Shown here piece after piece: positions 44,885-53,331 of a stretch of DNA of 64,000 bases (position 1 is the stretch's first letter; every line of letters begins with the position of its first letter). The stretch comes from Nitrospirota bacterium (lineage in GTDB: Bacteria > Nitrospirota_A > Leptospirillia > Leptospirillales > Leptospirillaceae). The DNA is taken from the NCBI GenBank assembly GCA_021802325.1, contig JAKAAM010000001.1, forward strand, positions 1-64,000, in the 5' to 3' direction. The notes beneath the pieces were generated by a model, which had not been told where the DNA came from, ran no database searches, and was given only the letters and a program-made list of their open reading frames with translations. The position numbers were made by a program, and so were the translations under genes.

Positions 44885-46743
44885 CAGGAGATCTCCCCGC
44901 CATCCGAAACGGCTCCGTTCAAGGCTTCGAGGATCTTACCGGCAAGAGTCGCCGGTATGGAACATTTTCGGGCGATTTCTTCCGGAGCGGCAGACCTGAG
45001 CGATGCGATCGAGCCGAAGGTCTGGATCAGCTGTCTCTCCCTGGAGGGTCCGATTCCGGGGATCTCGAGGAGTCGCGACTGTGTCATGGCCTCCTCCCGA
45101 ACCTTCCTGTGGTAAGTGATTGCGAAGCGGTGGGCTTCGTCGCGGATTCGAAGGAGAAGATGGGTGGCCGCCCTGTGGGGCGGAAGGAGGAGCGGCTCGG
45201 GAAGCTCCTCGGCCACGATTCTTTCCAGATGGCCTGTCCGGGTGCGTTCCTTCGCGAGGCCCACGACCTGGAAGGGTGAGGGGGGCTTTCCCATGTTTTT
45301 CAACGCCTCCAGTGAGGCCCTGAGCTGGGGTCGTCCTCCATCGATCAGCAGGAGGTCCGGAAGGGGATGGTCGTGGAACTGGCGTTCCAGAACCTCGGCC
45401 AGCATTCTGAAGTCGTCCTGTCCCTTCCCGTAACGGATCCTGAATCGGCGGTAAAGGGATTTTTCGGGAAGGCCGTCGACGAAGACGACAAGAGAGGCGA
45501 CAGGAAAGGCATCCCCCGTATTCGAGATGTCAACGCAGCCGATGGATCGGGGAGCGGCCGGGAGCGAGAGGAGTTCCCGCACCTCCTCGAGGGTCCTTTG
45601 CCGGTCATCCTGACTCTTGACCCGTTCTCGAAGCGCCTCCCGCGCATTGTCGATGGCAAGTTCCAGCACGATTTTCCTTTCTCCCCGCTTTGGATGGAGC
45701 AGTGATACGCGCTCTCCTCTCTTTTCGGTCATCCATTCGAGGGACATAAGGGCCGTATGAGGCAGGGCATGCGAGAGAAGGATCTCCTGTGGGAGAACCA
45801 CGGTCTCGGGGGAGTAATGCTGCTCCAGAAAAGCCAGGAGCAAATCTTCCGGTGCCTCTCCGTCGGGATTTCGGAGATGGGCTTCCCGTCTTCCCGAAAT
45901 CCTGCCGTTTCTGATCGAAAGGAGCTGGATCTGGACCCAGGGGCCATCACAGACCAGGGCGACCGCATCGACAGGGTGGCGTATTGAAAATTCCACCGTT
46001 TGCCGCTCGAGAACCGTGTGGATGCTTTCGATCTGCCGGCGGACCTGTGCCGCCTTTTCGAATTCGAGAGACTGGGCGAAACGGGCCATTTCCGCATGAA
46101 GATGATCTTCCAGATCCCGGTTTTTTCCTTCGAGGAAAAGACGGACTCCCTCCGCCATTTTCCGGTACTCCTCGGGGGAGACAAGGCCGGCGCAGGGGCC
46201 AAGGCAGCGGTGGATCTGGTATTCAATGCAAGGCCTTTCGATCGTTTTTCCGAGATCGAGGGTACACGTTGCCAGCGGAAAGAGCTTCGCGATCAATCGA
46301 AGAGTGTCCCTGAGAGCCCCGGGATTCGCATACGGACCGAAATAAAGATCGGTCCCCGGTCGGACCCGACGGGTTACGGTAAGACGGGGATAGGTTTCGG
46401 ACCAGGAAAAACGAAGATAGGGGTAAGTCTTGTCGTCACGAAAAAGAACATTGAAGCGGGGACGGTATTTTTTGATCAGGGTGTTCTCAAGGATCAGGGC
46501 GTCGAGTTCGCTTCGGGTGACGAGTGTATCAATGTTCGTGACCCGCTCGGTCATTTTCCGGATGCGGGGGGAGGCTGGGCGTGTTTTCTGGAAGTAGGAC
46601 CTGACCCTGTCCTTCAGACACTTGGATTTCCCGACATAAAGGACTTCGTCCTCCTCTCCTTTCATCAGATAGACGCCAGGGGAATCAGGGAGGAAACGAA
46701 GCTTTTCCTCGAGGTGCCGGGGAAAGCTCTGTTCGTTGTTCAA
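44884..46743 (-). CDS. uvrC: UvrABC nuclease subunit UvrC
   Basis: Nucleotide excision repair endonuclease. N-terminal GIY-YIG domain (SPGVYLMKGEEDEVLYVGKSK region), Cys-rich CIEYQIHRCLGPCAGL, UVR motif (about 198-230), RNase H-like C-terminal nuclease with GCVDISNTGDAFPVASLVVF and LLIDGGRPQL, and terminal helix-hairpin-helix (IPGIGPSRERQLIQTFGS). The 619-residue length is normal. Start TTG 46743 has GGGAG upstream. Its stop overlaps the start of the AAA+ gene, an unusual partner for uvrC. Confidence 0.95.
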   Translation of the reverse strand: MNNEQSFPRHLEEKLRFLPDSPGVYLMKGEEDEVLYVGKSKCLKDRVRSYFQKTRPASPRIRKMTERVTNIDTLVTRSELDALILENTLIKKYRPRFNVLFRDDKTYPYLRFSWSETYPRLTVTRRVRPGTDLYFGPYANPGALRDTLRLIAKLFPLATCTLDLGKTIERPCIEYQIHRCLGPCAGLVSPEEYRKMAEGVRLFLEGKNRDLEDHLHAEMARFAQSLEFEKAAQVRRQIESIHTVLERQTVEFSIRHPVDAVALVCDGPWVQIQLLSIRNGRISGRREAHLRNPDGEAPEDLLLAFLEQHYSPETVVLPQEILLSHALPHTALMSLEWMTEKRGERVSLLHPKRGERKIVLELAIDNAREALRERVKSQDDRQRTLEEVRELLSLPAAPRSIGCVDISNTGDAFPVASLVVFVDGLPEKSLYRRFRIRYGKGQDDFRMLAEVLERQFHDHPLPDLLLIDGGRPQLRASLEALKNMGKPPSPFQVVGLAKERTRTGHLERIVAEELPEPLLLPPHRAATHLLLRIRDEAHRFAITYHRKVREEAMTQSRLLEIPGIGPSRERQLIQTFGSIASLRSAAPEEIARKCSIPATLAGKILEALNGAVSDGGEIS

Positions 46744-46775
46744 AGAGGTGACTCCCGGGAGGAATGATCCCGATA

Positions 46776-46804
46776 TTGTTGTGGGCTTGCGCGTCTCTTA
46801 TAAT
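46776..46804 (+). promoter_or_regulatory. Predicted sigma-70 promoter of the small membrane protein gene
   Basis: TTGTTG (46776-46781), 17-base spacer, perfect -10 TATAAT (46799-46804). Transcription should start near 46811, about 120 bases before the ATG at 46931. The leader holds GGCTC-N13-GAGCC and AGGGC-CTTA-GAGCCCT pairs that can fold. Confidence 0.62.
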
Positions 46805-46930
46805 AATAGAACGGGTGCATGCTTTTGGCTCAACCAGGGCCTTAGAGCCCTCTGTATCAGTGTAGCATGGAGAGGGAAGGGCTGACCGGTTGGCTTCTGG
46901 TCAATTTGTCTGTTCCCAAAGGAGTTTCTG

Positions 46931-47182
46931 ATGGAAGGAAATCATGGAAGGGATCAGTCTCCTTCCCCTGATCCGGACGATCAACCGGATGAGAATGTTC
47001 CAATGAAGCGTGAGGAATGGTTTGGCCTTTTGAGGTACTTTCTCGGGGGGTTGGCCGTTGCTGTCTTCTTCTTTTTCATGATGTCCACTGGACCGAAGGG
47101 TGTTCTGGCAGGAGGGGTTTCTCTTCTGGTCGGACTGCTAGTCTGGGTGGTTTACCGGTTTGTCTTCCGGGAGGTGGATTAG
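46931..47182 (+). CDS. Small membrane protein, unknown
   Basis: 83 residues: an acidic, Pro/Asp-rich cytosolic N-terminus (about 1-27), then two membrane helices (about 32-52 and 56-78) and a short basic end (FREVD). AAAGGAG precedes the ATG. No family recognised. It has its own promoter and a leader of about 120 bases. It converges with ftsY. Confidence 0.68.
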   Translation: MEGNHGRDQSPSPDPDDQPDENVPMKREEWFGLLRYFLGGLAVAVFFFFMMSTGPKGVLAGGVSLLVGLLVWVVYRFVFREVD

Positions 47183-47188
47183 CAGCGG

Positions 47189-48100
47189 TCACTCCCGTCT
47201 CAGAATTGACCGGACGAACATAACCGGATCGAAGGGGAGGAGGTCGGAGGCCTTTTCGCCGACCCCGATGAACCGGACGGGCAGGTGATGCTTTTGTGCA
47301 AGGGCGACGACGATGCCTCCTTTTGATGTGCCGTCGAGCTTTGTAAGGATCAGTCCGCTCACGGGGGTGATTTTCCTAAATTCCTCGAGCTGGGAAAGGG
47401 CATTCTGTCCGATCGTCGCATCCAGGACGAGAAGGATTTCGACCGGGGTCTCCGGATCATCCTTCCGGATGACCGATCCGATTTTCTGAAGTTCGGCCAT
47501 CAGGTTGTGCTTGTTCTGGAGCCTTCCCGCCGTATCAATGATCGCCACATCCAGCTTACGTGCCCTTGCCGCCTTGACCGTGTCGAAAGCCACGGAGGCC
47601 GGATCGGCTCCCGGTTTCTGGTAGACAACGGGAATGTCGAGCTGATCCCCCCATTTTCTGAGCTGTTCGATGGCGGCGGCCCGGAAGGTGTCAGCCGCTC
47701 CAAGGATGACCGTGCGACCCTGTTCCCGAAAATGGGAGGCCAGCTTTCCGGTTGTGGTGGTCTTACCGACCCCGTTCACCCCGACCATGAGAATGACGAG
47801 GGGGCCCGTTTTCGGAGGGGACTCCCAGAGGGGAGGAGTGCGGGAGAATTCTCCCGCCATTTTTTGTTCGAGATGGGAGAGGCTTTCCTCGGGAGTGGCC
47901 TCGGGATGCTGTTTCTCCCAGCCTTCCAAGTCAGAGACCAGGTCGCGGGCGACGACAGGTCCCACGTCGGAGGTGATCAGGAGCTCCTCAAGATCCCGGT
48001 AGAATCCGGGATCCTTCCGGCTGAAAAGAGCGTCGATCGCCGAAGAGATTCGTGTGCGTGTTTTGGTCAGTCCTTCTTTGATCTTTTCAAACAAGCCCAT
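47189..48100 (-). CDS. ftsY: Signal recognition particle receptor FtsY
   Basis: SRP GTPase receptor that delivers ribosomes to the membrane. NG domain visible: helical N region, P-loop GVNGVGKTTTTGKLA, DTFRAAAIEQL, DTAGRLQ, and LTKLDGTSKGG. The 303-residue length means the acidic A domain of E. coli FtsY is nearly absent, as in many bacteria. The ATG shares one base with the ybeY stop, so it is co-translated. Last gene of usp-phoH-ybeY-ftsY. Confidence 0.95.
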   Translation of the reverse strand: MGLFEKIKEGLTKTRTRISSAIDALFSRKDPGFYRDLEELLITSDVGPVVARDLVSDLEGWEKQHPEATPEESLSHLEQKMAGEFSRTPPLWESPPKTGPLVILMVGVNGVGKTTTTGKLASHFREQGRTVILGAADTFRAAAIEQLRKWGDQLDIPVVYQKPGADPASVAFDTVKAARARKLDVAIIDTAGRLQNKHNLMAELQKIGSVIRKDDPETPVEILLVLDATIGQNALSQLEEFRKITPVSGLILTKLDGTSKGGIVVALAQKHHLPVRFIGVGEKASDLLPFDPVMFVRSILRRE

Positions 48101-48618
48101 CAGTTTTGAATCCCTCCTTTCAACAAGGCGTCCGGAATTTTTCCGGAAATGGATGTCGCGGCCCCTTCCCCGGGCTCATTTTTCAGGATGGCTCTGGCCA
48201 TCTTTTCTTCGGCCCTCTTCATCTCCAAAGCCTCCCGGTCGCCTTTCTCGTGGTCATATCCCAGAAGATGGCAAAGTCCGTGGATCAGAAGATTCGACAC
48301 CTCGTCGTCAAGTGTGATGCCGAGCTTTTTTGCCTGAGAGAAGGCGCGAGGAAGGGCGATGACGATTTCCCCCAGAAACCGGGATCGGGCCGTGGTTCCC
48401 GGGATGGCGGGACCTGGCTCGAAGGAGAGGACATCCGTCGTCCGGTTCTTGTTTCGGTAGGTGGCGTTGAGGGCTCTCATCCTCCGATCGTTGACGAGGA
48501 CGATCGTCAGATCCGCAGAGGATTTTCGAATCGACCGGAGCCCCAAGAGGGCGTGACGCTCGAGCCGGTCCCGATCAATGGCCAACTTTCTTTGAAAGTC
48601 CAAAATGACAACGGCCAT
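48100..48618 (-). CDS. ybeY: Endoribonuclease YbeY
   Basis: Metalloprotein required for rRNA 3' maturation and ribosome quality control. Zinc-binding core HGLCHLLGYDH (H-x3-H-x5-H pattern) near residue 120, with LNATYRNKNRTTDVLSF earlier. The 172-residue length is near normal. It follows phoH by 9 bases (phoH-ybeY is a conserved pair) and overlaps ftsY by one base. Confidence 0.94.
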   Translation of the reverse strand: MAVVILDFQRKLAIDRDRLERHALLGLRSIRKSSADLTIVLVNDRRMRALNATYRNKNRTTDVLSFEPGPAIPGTTARSRFLGEIVIALPRAFSQAKKLGITLDDEVSNLLIHGLCHLLGYDHEKGDREALEMKRAEEKMARAILKNEPGEGAATSISGKIPDALLKGGIQN

Positions 48619-48627
48619 GGGGGATTC

Positions 48628-49656
48628 CTAGCTACGGGAGCGCGGGCGTGTTTTCGAACGAGGTCTTTCCGGTTTTCCGGGTCCTGATGCGTCCTCTTTC
48701 CGGGGAGCTTCGTAGCGTTCGTAGGCCTTGATGATCTCCTGGACGAGGCGATGGCGCACCACGTCGACGTCCGAAAAAAAAGTGAAAGAAATTCCTTCTA
48801 TTCCCTTCAGGACTTCCTGGGCCTCGAGAAGTCCGCTGTAGCGATCCTGAGGAAGGTCGATCTGGGTCGTGTCCCCCGTGATCACCGCTTTGGAATTGAA
48901 ACCGATCCGGGTGAGAAACATCTTCATCTGTTCGACGGTGGCATTCTGGGCTTCGTCGAGAATGACGAAGGAGTCGTTGAGCGTTCGTCCTCGCATGAAG
49001 GCCAGCGGTGCGACCTCTATCTCGCGGCGATCCATCATCCGGTTGACCTTCTCCACGTCGATCATGTCGAAGAGGGCATCGTACAGTGGACGGAGGTAGG
49101 GGTTGATCTTTTCCGCGATGTCCCCGGGAAGGAACCCGAGTCTCTCTCCCGCCTCGACCGCTGGACGGACCAGGATGATTCTCCGGAAGGCTCCCTTCAA
49201 AAGATGATGGACCGCCAGCGCGACGGCAAGGTAGGTTTTGCCTGTTCCAGCCGGGCCGATCCCGAAGACGATATCCTTTTTCTTCATGGCCCGGATATAT
49301 TCGAGCTGATGGAGGGATTTGGGGAATATGACCCGCTTCTTGCTGTTGATAGGCACGTACTCGGAGAGCAGATCCTTGAGGGAGAGATGAGGCGAACTGC
49401 GGGACACGGAAATGGCCTGGCGGATTTCCTCCTCGCGGATCGTGTACCCCGCGGCCATGAGGGAGGTCAGATCGTTTATGACCCGAGACCCCTGTCCAAC
49501 ATCCTCCTCTTCGCCCACCATCGTCAGAACAGGTCCGTTGACCGAAATGCGAAGATGAAAGGCCTCTTCGAACAGGTGGATGTGGCGGTTCATTTCGCCC
49601 AGAAATCCGGCGGTGTCCAGATTCGGAGGAAGGTCGAGATTCTGACGAATCGCCAT
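48628..49656 (-). CDS. phoH: PhoH-like ATPase
   Basis: P-loop ATPase of the PhoH/YbeZ family linked to RNA processing with YbeY. Walker A GIGPAGTGKTYLAVA (about residue 128), Walker B VILDEAQNATVEQM. The N-terminal ~100 residues are the family extension; the C-terminal tail is Arg/Ser-rich. The 342-residue length is typical. The ATG overlaps the usp stop by one base. Confidence 0.94.
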   Translation of the reverse strand: MAIRQNLDLPPNLDTAGFLGEMNRHIHLFEEAFHLRISVNGPVLTMVGEEEDVGQGSRVINDLTSLMAAGYTIREEEIRQAISVSRSSPHLSLKDLLSEYVPINSKKRVIFPKSLHQLEYIRAMKKKDIVFGIGPAGTGKTYLAVALAVHHLLKGAFRRIILVRPAVEAGERLGFLPGDIAEKINPYLRPLYDALFDMIDVEKVNRMMDRREIEVAPLAFMRGRTLNDSFVILDEAQNATVEQMKMFLTRIGFNSKAVITGDTTQIDLPQDRYSGLLEAQEVLKGIEGISFTFFSDVDVVRHRLVQEIIKAYERYEAPRKEDASGPGKPERPRSKTRPRSRS

Positions 49657-50189
49657 CAGCCCTTCCGGATGTCTGGGGTGAATGCCATCGGGAGGAGGGC
49701 GTTTTTGTCAGCCATGTGAAGTTCTGCGGATTTTTTAAGGGAGTCCTGACTTGACGGTTCCTTGAGAACGAGAACCGGCAGGGGCGAGATATGCATGAGG
49801 GAGGTCGAAACCGATCCGACCATAAGGCGTCCCAGAAAGTTCCTGGCATGGGAGACTATGAGAACGAGATCGTATCCCCCTGCAACAGCCAGAGCGGCGA
49901 GAGTATGGTCTGCTCTGCCGGTATACACCCCGGTCGAGACGACTCCCGAGACCGGTTCGAGGGAGAGGGCGATCCGATTCAGCCGTTTCATGGCCTCCTG
50001 CGCAACGGGTTCAAGGGAGACTCCGGGAATTGGGAAGTCTGCAGGAATCTCGTGAAAGGCTTCCAGGACAAAGGCCAGATGGATCTCCTCCAGATCCGTT
50101 CCGCCAATTTCCCGGATCTTGCCGAGAAGCTCCGGTGAGAGAGGGGACAGATCCGAGGGAAACAGTATGCGCCGAAAGGAGCAGGACAT
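49656..50189 (-). CDS. Universal stress protein family
   Basis: UspA-fold protein: N-terminal FRRILFPSDLSPLSPE (the conserved D), then the C-terminal nucleotide loop region GGYDLVLIVSHARNFLGRLMVGSVSTSLM, where the usual G-x2-G-x9-G(S/T) pattern is loosely kept, so ATP binding is uncertain. ATG 50189 gives 177 residues; a TTG at 50234 is in frame. It heads a phoH-ybeY-ftsY unit, where its role is not obvious. Confidence 0.82.
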   Translation of the reverse strand: MSCSFRRILFPSDLSPLSPELLGKIREIGGTDLEEIHLAFVLEAFHEIPADFPIPGVSLEPVAQEAMKRLNRIALSLEPVSGVVSTGVYTGRADHTLAALAVAGGYDLVLIVSHARNFLGRLMVGSVSTSLMHISPLPVLVLKEPSSQDSLKKSAELHMADKNALLPMAFTPDIRKG

Positions 50190-50367
50190 GAATGGGCGTC
50201 CCCCAGTGATCGTAGGTGGCTTCGGAATTCCCAAAAGGAAGCCGCTTCAGAATATCATATCTTCCGACGGTTGATCCAATCGGTAGGGCAGGGGAAAGGA
50301 CTCTGTTCTTGTGTGGAAGGAGACACGGGCGGACAACCCGGTCAGGATTGTCCGCGCCGATAAATTT

Positions 50368-50958
50368 TCAATGCAGGGAAAGATCGAGCGGAGAAGAGCT
50401 TCCGGCAAGTGTTGAGGAAGCAGGAGAGGAGGCAGTGGCAGATTCTTCATGGATGGGCTGTTTGGCGACCCAGTCCGCCGAACCGTTCACGCAGTCCATG
50501 TCTCCTCCGCAGCCGAGGCTCCGCTCGTACATGACCGCTTCCCAGGCCTGCTTGTCAGTGATTTGACCCGCGCTGACAAAACCAACCATCGCAGGCTGAA
50601 GGGGTGAGCCGTTGGTTACGACCCACACCATTTCTCCCGCGGTGCGGACCTGGTCAAACTTGTGGTTCGTGAAGTTCCGGGGAGCGGGATCCATTCCTGC
50701 CGCTCCTGGTCCGTCCCCCTTGCCTGAGGCCCCGTGGCAGGTATAGCAGGTGCCGGCTCCATTGAAGACATCCTTTCCTTTTGCGATGGTATCCGCAGTG
50801 ACGGGAAATGGAGGTTTCATGGCCTTAGCGGCCGCAATCTGGTCTGCAGGAACCCGGGGCTTCAAAATGTCGAGCTCTCCTGCCTGGGCTGGCAGGGAAA
50901 ACAGTGCGGCCATGGTGATGCCCAGACTTGCCTGGATCCATCGTCCTCGCTGCATCAT
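50368..50958 (-). CDS. Periplasmic monohaem cytochrome c
   Basis: 196 residues: signal peptide (about 1-26, ends at PAQA-GE), a class I cytochrome c domain with haem motif CYTCH (about 71-75) and axial Met in PLQPAMVGF, and extra Cys in LGCGGDMDC that may form a disulfide. A Ser/Pro tail of about 30 residues follows. Such small cytochromes pass electrons to terminal oxidases; the orphan cbb3-like gene of this window is a possible partner (inference). ATG 50958 with AAGGAG upstream. Confidence 0.88.
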   Translation of the reverse strand: MMQRGRWIQASLGITMAALFSLPAQAGELDILKPRVPADQIAAAKAMKPPFPVTADTIAKGKDVFNGAGTCYTCHGASGKGDGPGAAGMDPAPRNFTNHKFDQVRTAGEMVWVVTNGSPLQPAMVGFVSAGQITDKQAWEAVMYERSLGCGGDMDCVNGSADWVAKQPIHEESATASSPASSTLAGSSSPLDLSLH

Positions 50959-51074
50959 AACGCTCCTTTTGATGGGCCGGTTCTCTTGTTTCTTCCGGCT
51001 ATCCTCAGTCGTTTGAAGTCAACCTCGCTTTTTCAGAAATAAAGCAGAAATTGTCAGAATTACGCACAATTTCC

Positions 51075-51099
51075 CTCTATTCATTGAGTGAAAATAGAG
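51075..51099. promoter_or_regulatory. Inverted repeat upstream of the cytochrome c gene
   Basis: Perfect 7-base arms CTCTATT and AATAGAG with an 11-base centre. It lies about 120-140 bases upstream of the cytochrome ATG (minus strand). A loose promoter (GTGACA, 17 bases, TGAATA on the minus strand) overlaps it, so it could be an operator. Confidence 0.4.
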
Positions 51100-51234
51100 T
51101 TGTCACGAGGTTGTTATAAAAATACCCCCGGGGATCGGTTTGTCAATCCAGGGAGAGCGACCAGAGAGAAGGGGAAAGGGCGAACAGGGGGAGCGGGAAC
51201 TTTGAAGAGGCAAGATGGAGGACCGCATCCTCCT

Positions 51235-52122
51235 TTAGGAATCTTCTGGAATTCCAGCTCTCTCATAATGGGACAGGATGACCGCCGACCAGTCCAGCGA
51301 CTGTCTCCCTTTTGAGAGTCCGGAAAGAAAAGAGTCGCGAAGAATGCCCCCGAGAGGCAAGGGAACCCTCAGGTCATTGGCGGCCTCGAGCACGAGGTTG
51401 ACGTCCTTCAGGCCGAGATCCATGGTAAATCCGGCCTCGTCGTAATGTTTTTCGGCCATAATCCGGCCATAATTTGCGTAAAGTGGGGAGTGGAAGAGGG
51501 AGTCGTTGACGATTTCGAGAAAGAGGGACGGGTGGACTCCCGCCTTTTTTGCCAGAGAAAAGGCCTCGCCTAAGGTTTCCAGGACTGCCGCGATCATGAA
51601 GTTCCCGGACAGCTTGACCAGATTGGCGGTCGAGGGTGTTTCTCCCAGTTGAAACACTTTCGGTCCCAGCGCCTCAAGAATGGGGAGGACCCGTTGTACC
51701 GATTCGTCCTTTCCGGCGCAAAGGAGGCGAAGCCGACCTTCCCGCACGGCATCCGGCCGGCCGAAGACCGGGGCTGAGACAAATCCCTGCCCATGGGAAG
51801 CGTGCCTTTTTTCAAGAGAAGATGCAAAGTCGACGCTGATGGTGGAGAAAGAAAGATGGATCGCTCCTTCTGGCATGGCGTCTAGAATTCCTCCCGTGGC
51901 AAGGAGGTTTTCAAGGGACTGGTCGTCAGCGACCATGGTGGCGAGGATGTCGCATCCGGCGGCCCCCATTGCCGGAGTTTCAGCCCAGATGGCCCCCTTT
52001 TCGAGGAGAGGAAGTGCGCGGGTCTTTGTCCTGTTGTAGATGGTGATCGGGAATCCGGCCCCCAGGAGGCGCTCGACCATAGGCTCTCCCATGTGCCCCG
52101 TCCCCACAAAGGTGATATTCAT
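51235..52122 (-). CDS. 3-hydroxyisobutyrate dehydrogenase family oxidoreductase
   Basis: Beta-hydroxyacid dehydrogenase with N-terminal NAD(P) fold: FVGTGHMGEPMVERLLGAG, substrate loop LSFSTISVDFA, the catalytic Lys in NLVKLSGNFM, and C-terminal MDLGLKDVNLVLEAA. The 295-residue length fits HIBADH, tartronate semialdehyde reductase or glyoxylate reductases; the substrate is not predictable from these motifs. The ATG overlaps the pilD stop by 4 bases. Confidence 0.87.
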   Translation of the reverse strand: MNITFVGTGHMGEPMVERLLGAGFPITIYNRTKTRALPLLEKGAIWAETPAMGAAGCDILATMVADDQSLENLLATGGILDAMPEGAIHLSFSTISVDFASSLEKRHASHGQGFVSAPVFGRPDAVREGRLRLLCAGKDESVQRVLPILEALGPKVFQLGETPSTANLVKLSGNFMIAAVLETLGEAFSLAKKAGVHPSLFLEIVNDSLFHSPLYANYGRIMAEKHYDEAGFTMDLGLKDVNLVLEAANDLRVPLPLGGILRDSFLSGLSKGRQSLDWSAVILSHYERAGIPEDS

Positions 52123-52904
52123 AGCGAAATCTCCAAAATATGACTGTTGATGACGTGGACGAGATCTGGAAAGGCTAGGGCAAGGAATCCTCCCAGGCTC
52201 AGAAAGGGCCCGAACGGCATGGCTTTTCCGAAAAGAGCGCCCCGTTTGTCGGGAGGGTTAAGATAGTGGACGCCAACAGCTGCGAGGATGCCGGTGGAAG
52301 AGGCGGCCAGAAGAACGAGGGAAAGGTTGCGGGGACCGGTGAATGCCCCGATGGCGGCAAGCCAGAAGGCATCTCCCATTCCCATCCCCCGGCTATAGAA
52401 CAAGGCGACAAGCGCCACGGGAATGAATCCGATGAGGGCTCCTTCTCCGGAGACAAGAAGTCCCTTTCCCCCCATAGTGATGGACGAGAAAACAATGCCG
52501 GCTGCGATTCCCGAAAAGGTGAGAAGATGGGGCAGGCGATGATGGCGAACGTCGATCAGGGTCAGAGGAAGGGCTAAGGAGAAAAAAAGAAGGAGCGCGA
52601 CCCGCTCCGCAAGGGTTCCTGGATAAAAAGCCACAAAAAGAAAAAAAAATGAGGTGGCGAATTCCGAAATAGGAATTTCAGGGAGAATGGAATGACCGCA
52701 ACGCCTGCATCGGCCACGCGAACGAACCCATGAGAGCAGGGGGAGGAGTTCGGAGAGCCTGAGAGGGATCAAACAGTGATCGCACCGGGAACCGGGGGTG
52801 GCAATGGAGAGACCCTGCGGAACCCGAACAGCCAGGACCCCGAGAAAGCTTCCCCAGATGCCTCCGGCAGCCAGTGCCGAAAGAACGATCAGGAGAGTGG
52901 TCAT
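52119..52904 (-). CDS. pilD: Prepilin peptidase and N-methylase PilD
   Basis: Membrane aspartyl protease that cleaves and methylates type IV prepilins and pseudopilins. N-terminal cytoplasmic zinc motif CDHC ... CRRCGH; first catalytic Asp in LPLTLIDVRHHRLP and second in GMGMGDAF (GxGD). Multiple hydrophobic helices around them. The 261-residue length is normal. No pilin gene is in the window. It forms a two-gene unit with the dehydrogenase downstream. Confidence 0.92.
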   Translation of the reverse strand: MTTLLIVLSALAAGGIWGSFLGVLAVRVPQGLSIATPGSRCDHCLIPLRLSELLPLLSWVRSRGRCRRCGHSILPEIPISEFATSFFFLFVAFYPGTLAERVALLLFFSLALPLTLIDVRHHRLPHLLTFSGIAAGIVFSSITMGGKGLLVSGEGALIGFIPVALVALFYSRGMGMGDAFWLAAIGAFTGPRNLSLVLLAASSTGILAAVGVHYLNPPDKRGALFGKAMPFGPFLSLGGFLALAFPDLVHVINSHILEISL

Positions 52905-52937
52905 GGAGTGTCTCCTGATGTGAGACCCATTGGTGAG

Positions 52938-53267
52938 CTAGCTCTGGACCCCTGCTTCCTGGGGCTTGGGATCCGCCTCCACCTGGGAAGGTTCCTTTAG
53001 CCTAATCCGAAAGCCCAGGCGGAGCAGAATATTGATTCGCTCCTTGGTCATCCGGTCCCGCTCTTCCTTGGTGGATTTTTTCTTTTCAAGGAAGGAAAGA
53101 GAGTTTTTGATGGTCTGGATCGCATCCTTGATGGCGTCCTTGTTTGTGTCGTTTGTCAGGGCGGCAGATTGTTCGACGATGTCGTCGATGTCGATCTCAG
53201 TCCATCTGTCGATATCGGTCCAAGGGCGAAATGCCACGGGGTCTGTTCTCCTTGATTTCTGGGCCAT
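52938..53267 (-). CDS. Hypothetical protein
   Basis: 109 residues, charged and soluble: Trp-rich start (PWTDIDRWTEIDI), a helical middle with Lys/Glu and KKKSTKEERDRM, and a Pro/Glu tail. No family is recognised. The gene is between pilD and the DsbA-like gene and is transcribed in the same direction. ATG at 53267. Confidence 0.6.
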   Translation of the reverse strand: MAQKSRRTDPVAFRPWTDIDRWTEIDIDDIVEQSAALTNDTNKDAIKDAIQTIKNSLSFLEKKKSTKEERDRMTKERINILLRLGFRIRLKEPSQVEADPKPQEAGVQS

Positions 53268-53331
53268 TGGCCCGCGTCCGTCTTCGTAATTCTTTTATGA
53301 TAATTCCGAAGGATTGTTTCAATCAATCCAC

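Noticed and set aside
48632..49849. 405-codon minus-strand frame overlapping phoH
   Set aside because: Alternative frame of the phoH gene, which has intact Walker motifs in its own frame.
51088..51315. 75-codon plus-strand frame before the dehydrogenase end
   Set aside because: Overlaps the end of a well-supported minus-strand gene and has random composition.
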